IMG/VR virus record: IMGVR_UViG_3300037963_003785
Location: 7,665-71,664 of that record
Length of the DNA stretch: 64,000 nt
Strand: one strand, 5' to 3'
DNA from: a virus
The number at the start of each line of letters is the position of its first letter. The first letter of the stretch is position 1. A program made the translations under genes and the position numbers. The notes beneath the pieces were generated by a model. That model saw only the letters and a program-made list of their open reading frames with translations. It searched no databases and was not told the origin of the DNA. Below, in pieces: positions 61,005 to 64,000 of this stretch.

Positions 61005-61684
61005 TCGACACTCCAATCTAATTTATTATAATATGACATTACGATATCCTTGTAAATTATTTTATTCCCATACTTTTCTTTGTACTTATTTATAAAATCA
61101 AAATCTTCCCCATCGTTATTACTACCACCAACAAAGTTGTCAAATAAAATATCGTCCTTTGTAAATACAGCCTGTGCCATATCTACAGCACCTTTTCTCC
61201 ATTGATTGTATCCATACATTGATTTATCTTCAGGTGTCATATCTGTTTTTTCTTCGTAAAAACAATTTCTAATTCTAAAGGGTGTGTTATCCCAATACCA
61301 CCATTGTTGGTCACCACAATCTTGTGAGAAAATATACATTGGAGCTTCATCTTTGACTAATTCATCAAGACCATTATAAAAATTTGGATGTAACAAATTA
61401 TCATCATCCAAGTGAAAAGTCAAATTATATTTAGCAACTTCTTGTCCAAGATTTCTACCTCTTGACCTTGACTTACCGAGAAGTCCATCACCAGTTATTT
61501 TTTCGAAGTAGGTAGAAATATAATCATCTTTATCAAACTCATTAAAGCCTAAGAATTCATCATCAAGGATAAGAACCCATTCAGTATCCCATCCGTTCCA
61601 ACTTATACTTTCTATACTCTCTTTAATAAGTATTAAGTTATTTGGCCTTGTTACAAGAGTTATTATTGATATTTGTTTTACCAC
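61001..61684 (-). CDS. Glycosyltransferase family 2-like protein
   Basis: A 227-residue GT-A glycosyltransferase-like protein: ISIITLVTRPNNLILIKESI at the N-terminus, WVLILDDEFLGF, FHLDDDNLLHPNFYNGL near 90-106 (DDD metal-binding motif) and a C-terminal NNDGEDFDFINKYKEKYG acidic base region. It is about the same length and has the same order of motifs as the C-terminal half of the next upstream gene, so the two came from duplication. It overlaps that gene by seven bases. Confidence 0.82.
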   Translation of the reverse strand: MVKQISIITLVTRPNNLILIKESIESISWNGWDTEWVLILDDEFLGFNEFDKDDYISTYFEKITGDGLLGKSRSRGRNLGQEVAKYNLTFHLDDDNLLHPNFYNGLDELVKDEAPMYIFSQDCGDQQWWYWDNTPFRIRNCFYEEKTDMTPEDKSMYGYNQWRKGAVDMAQAVFTKDDILFDNFVGGSNNDGEDFDFINKYKEKYGNKIIYKDIVMSYYNKLDWSVE

Positions 61685-63087
61685 TTAAGATTAGTTTCCG
61701 TTACTATGTTTATATCCCAACTCAGTCTATTATAATAACACAAAACCTCATCACTAAAAACCATATTTTCAACACCATATCTTTCTCTAAACTCATTTGC
61801 AAAATGCCAATCTTCTTGTATATCAATATGTTTGGTGTCTTTTGGGTCTTGTGGTGGTGTACCCTCATATTTAAATTCTTGGTATGGATTTTTAAATATC
61901 ATCTGTGCAGTATCTATATTACCACACCTAAACCATTCATCAGTTTTTACTATCCCACCATAACCTTGCTCATCACAATCTTGTGCTACAATATACATTT
62001 TTGCATCTTGTTTAGTAAGTTCTGTAAGTCCTTTGAAAAAGTTAGGATGTACTAAATTATCATCATCACATCTATAAACTAATTCATGGTTAGCAACTCT
62101 CAGTCCCCAATTTATACCATCAAGTTTACCTGGCCATCCTAATATGGGTTTGAACCAAACTTGTATCCAAGGCTCATCAATATCAAATTTAAAATCTTCT
62201 AAACTATCATCTATAATCAACACCCATTCAACATCCCAACCATCCTTATCAATTGATTGAATATTATTTTTTATAATCTCAACATTATGTGGTTTAGTTA
62301 CAGAAGTAATTATAGATATGTTTTTTACTAAGTCATGAACCTTTGGTTGAGCATATCCAATCCATTGTTCTGCTAGATAACGAGTTTCTTCAGGCCATTC
62401 ATGACCACCAGTTAACGCTCCTTTACCACGTTCTTTTATATAAATTTTATCATAATCTAAATCAAAGGAATAGATATTAGGTAACCTTTTTATATATGAT
62501 ACATTTGCCCACCAAAAGTTATTAGTGGGAAAATTAAATGGTTTATCAGGTGTTCCATAGTAACCTAACTTTTCTCCTTGATGTGATTTACCAATACCTA
62601 CTACATCGTACTTTTTTAATTTATCAAGAGCAACATCGATATTACCAAATATAGTTTTTTCAAGATATAATCTTTGTTCTTCTCTTTTCTTAGTTCCTAC
62701 TGAAACTCCTTTTGTATGAAAATATAAAACGACATCATCATCTGGTAATTCTTCACAATATTTGTGTAAATAATCTAAGGTTATTATTTCCCCATCATTA
62801 ATATTAGATGACAGTTTTATAACATTTAATTTATCTCCCCAATAATCATCAAAGTTTTTTGGTAATGAGACCTCTCCATCACCAACAATACAAATATTTA
62901 ACTTACATTCTACATTTTCTTCTTGTCTAAAGTATTTAATCAAAGAACCAATTTGTGCTCTAAATAAACCTTTGTAATCTGCCCACGATACGTCTTCTGA
63001 AGCACGTGTGTAAAAATTAACAAACGTCTCGGTGTCTTTTTCTTCGATAGAATCTACTGTTGCAACGTGATAAAATATATGTATCAT
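61678..63087 (-). CDS. Two-domain glycosyltransferase: HTKGV domain plus GT2 domain
   Basis: A 469-residue protein. Residues 1-250 contain VVLYFHTKGVSVGTKKREEQ, DVVGIGKSHQGE and NFWWANVSYIKRLP, the HTKGV family domain shared with the genes at 49537 and 44269. Residues about 255-469 are a GT2-type domain (ISIITSVTKPHNVEIIK, WVLIIDDSLEDF, RCDDDNLVHPNFFKGL), paralogous to the next gene. Such fusions in one chain would let two sugars be added in sequence (inference). An AT-rich gap of about 100 bases precedes it. Confidence 0.8.
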   Translation of the reverse strand: MIHIFYHVATVDSIEEKDTETFVNFYTRASEDVSWADYKGLFRAQIGSLIKYFRQEENVECKLNICIVGDGEVSLPKNFDDYWGDKLNVIKLSSNINDGEIITLDYLHKYCEELPDDDVVLYFHTKGVSVGTKKREEQRLYLEKTIFGNIDVALDKLKKYDVVGIGKSHQGEKLGYYGTPDKPFNFPTNNFWWANVSYIKRLPNIYSFDLDYDKIYIKERGKGALTGGHEWPEETRYLAEQWIGYAQPKVHDLVKNISIITSVTKPHNVEIIKNNIQSIDKDGWDVEWVLIIDDSLEDFKFDIDEPWIQVWFKPILGWPGKLDGINWGLRVANHELVYRCDDDNLVHPNFFKGLTELTKQDAKMYIVAQDCDEQGYGGIVKTDEWFRCGNIDTAQMIFKNPYQEFKYEGTPPQDPKDTKHIDIQEDWHFANEFRERYGVENMVFSDEVLCYYNRLSWDINIVTETNLKW

Positions 63088-63191
63088 TTATATATAAACG
63101 GGTCTTTTCTTTTCATTTTTCTGATTCGTTGTTTGAATTTGTACCACCTATATATTTTGAAGTACAACAATTTAATTTTTCCAAACATAAA
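63088..63191. other. Intergenic gap without a clear feature
   Basis: An AT-rich gap before the two-domain glycosyltransferase gene. It has TTTATATATAAATG on the sense strand at the start codon, but no clear hairpin terminator, repeat or small gene. Confidence 0.4.
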
Positions 63192-64000
63192 TTACACTCC
63201 CTCGTAAATTTGAGCTACTTCTTTAGCAGGTTGATAATAACTATTTTTGGTTGTCCATATATTATAGTTATGTTCTAATATTTCTCGTTGGTCTTTGTAC
63301 CAATCTAACATACTCTTACTATCCATTTCACAGATACGTTCACATTCATCAAGTATCATTTTTAATCTTTTTCCGTTGTTCTCTTCTTTATCATATTCTT
63401 GATTTATAAAAGGTTCAAATGACTTGTAACCCAAAGACTCAAACTTTTCTATAGAACCAGGTGTAGTCATGAATAATATTGGACTATACCAAGCCACACA
63501 TTTAAAAACTTTTTCACTTAAAAATATCGTTCTGACATCAAAGTGGGTTTCTGATAATAAATTAAAAAAAGTATTATCATATAGAGCTCTATTAAAAACC
63601 ATAGATAGGTTAGGACTAAAATCTTCCACATCTGCTATAAATGGTGTCTTATCAACTAACTCTTCTATATTACCATGTTCAAAAAAAGCAGAAGTACTTA
63701 TATCTTTATTATAAGGATATGAATGTTCATTTAAAAATCTCTTCTTACTCATATCTCCTATATTAACTTCTGAATCTAAACTAAAACTTACGAGACCTTT
63801 GTCTATTATATTTCTTTGATTTAAACCTGCAGTCATTGCAATTCTATAAGACCTTTTACGTCTACACAACCACAAATAATATTTTATCTTTTCTAAATTA
63901 TCTTTTTTGTAGTTATACATTTCATCAAAATATATTGGTAATTGTAATTCTATTTGGTCTCTAACCATACGTTCATTGTGTAAAACTTCTATAATATTAC
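63192..64000 (-). CDS. GT-B-like glycosyltransferase with EK C-terminal domain (paralogue 4, 5' end outside window)
   Basis: The frame is open to the window edge, so the N-terminus is missing; an ATG at 63968 is probably internal because codons above it stay open (NIIEVLHNER). The visible part has RSYRIAMTAGLNQRNIIDKG, LVSFSLDSEV, FNLLSETHFD, FLSEKVFKCVAWYSPILFM, FESLGYKSFEPFINQEYD and a helical end with ECERIC, as in the three related genes here. In this copy the proline of the EKxFKP block is replaced (KCVAW). Predicted glycosyltransferase of unknown specificity. Confidence 0.72.
   Translation of the reverse strand, partial: NIIEVLHNERMVRDQIELQLPIYFDEMYNYKKDNLEKIKYYLWLCRRKRSYRIAMTAGLNQRNIIDKGLVSFSLDSEVNIGDMSKKRFLNEHSYPYNKDISTSAFFEHGNIEELVDKTPFIADVEDFSPNLSMVFNRALYDNTFFNLLSETHFDVRTIFLSEKVFKCVAWYSPILFMTTPGSIEKFESLGYKSFEPFINQEYDKEENNGKRLKMILDECERICEMDSKSMLDWYKDQREILEHNYNIWTTKNSYYQPAKEVAQIYEGV

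Noticed and set aside
1-64000. CRISPR arrays, insertion sequences, integrase or attachment sites
   Set aside because: No regularly spaced repeats, transposase or integrase sequences were seen; repeats found are within fibre or scaffold coding regions or are the short elements listed.

Overview
The window is a continuous piece of an AT-rich, T4-like (contractile-tailed) phage genome. Every gene I can support lies on the minus strand, so transcription runs from base 64000 towards base 1. The T4-type assignment rests on recognisable homologues of large terminase (gp17), portal (gp20), prohead protease (gp21), scaffold (gp22), major capsid (gp23), neck proteins (gp13, gp14, gp15), tail sheath (gp18), tail tube (gp19), a gp26-type baseplate/tail-assembly protein and a tape measure. 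Fibre proteins full of SGS/TGSFG motifs, a phage-borne ribosomal protein bS21 and a very large glycan cassette resemble marine T4-like phages (cyanophage or pelagiphage relatives). This is an inference: the host cannot be read from this window.

Layout in transcription order. (1) 64000-38527: a dense run of 24 genes for sugar-nucleotide synthesis, glycosyl transfer and sugar modification, mostly joined by 4-40 bp overlaps. It holds GDP-mannose 4,6-dehydratase, GDP-mannose 3,5-epimerase, three further SDR epimerases, an RmlC-like epimerase, a TPP enzyme split over two genes, a radical SAM enzyme, a carbamoyltransferase, three Fe(II)/2-oxoglutarate oxygenases, an SGNH hydrolase, a short DegT aminotransferase and about ten glycosyltransferase-like proteins in several paralogous families. 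It is interrupted once, at 49402-49533, by a structured leader upstream of the GDP-mannose dehydratase. (2) 38491-34234: a nucleotidyltransferase-ligase fusion, a zinc-ribbon protein, small coiled-coil membrane proteins and small virion-like proteins. (3) 34234-21296: the head module, with terminase, portal, core proteins, protease, several basic core-like proteins, bS21, acidic scaffold and capsid, ended by a terminator. (4) 21193-9349: neck proteins gp13/14/15 followed by a block of fibre genes, one of 1252 residues with cadherin-like repeats and one with a C-terminal self-cleaving chaperone domain. (5) 9248-1: sheath, terminator, tube, a small two-helix membrane protein, the gp26-type protein with an apparent +1 frameshift extension, tape measure, and a large structural protein that runs off the left edge.

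How the parts fit together: the head, neck and tail modules together account for most of a contractile-tailed virion. The glycan cassette could build a deoxy- or epimerised, carbamoylated, methylated and acylated glycan, either on virion fibres or on the host surface. Two regulatory themes stand out. A sense-strand ATATTTAT box recurs upstream of at least a dozen genes, in the opposite orientation to the classical T4 late promoter. There are also two non-coding structured elements. There is no gene-free stretch longer than about 170 bases; the region at 4913-5172 is filled by the frameshift extension. I see no tRNA genes, CRISPR arrays, insertion sequences or reverse transcriptase.
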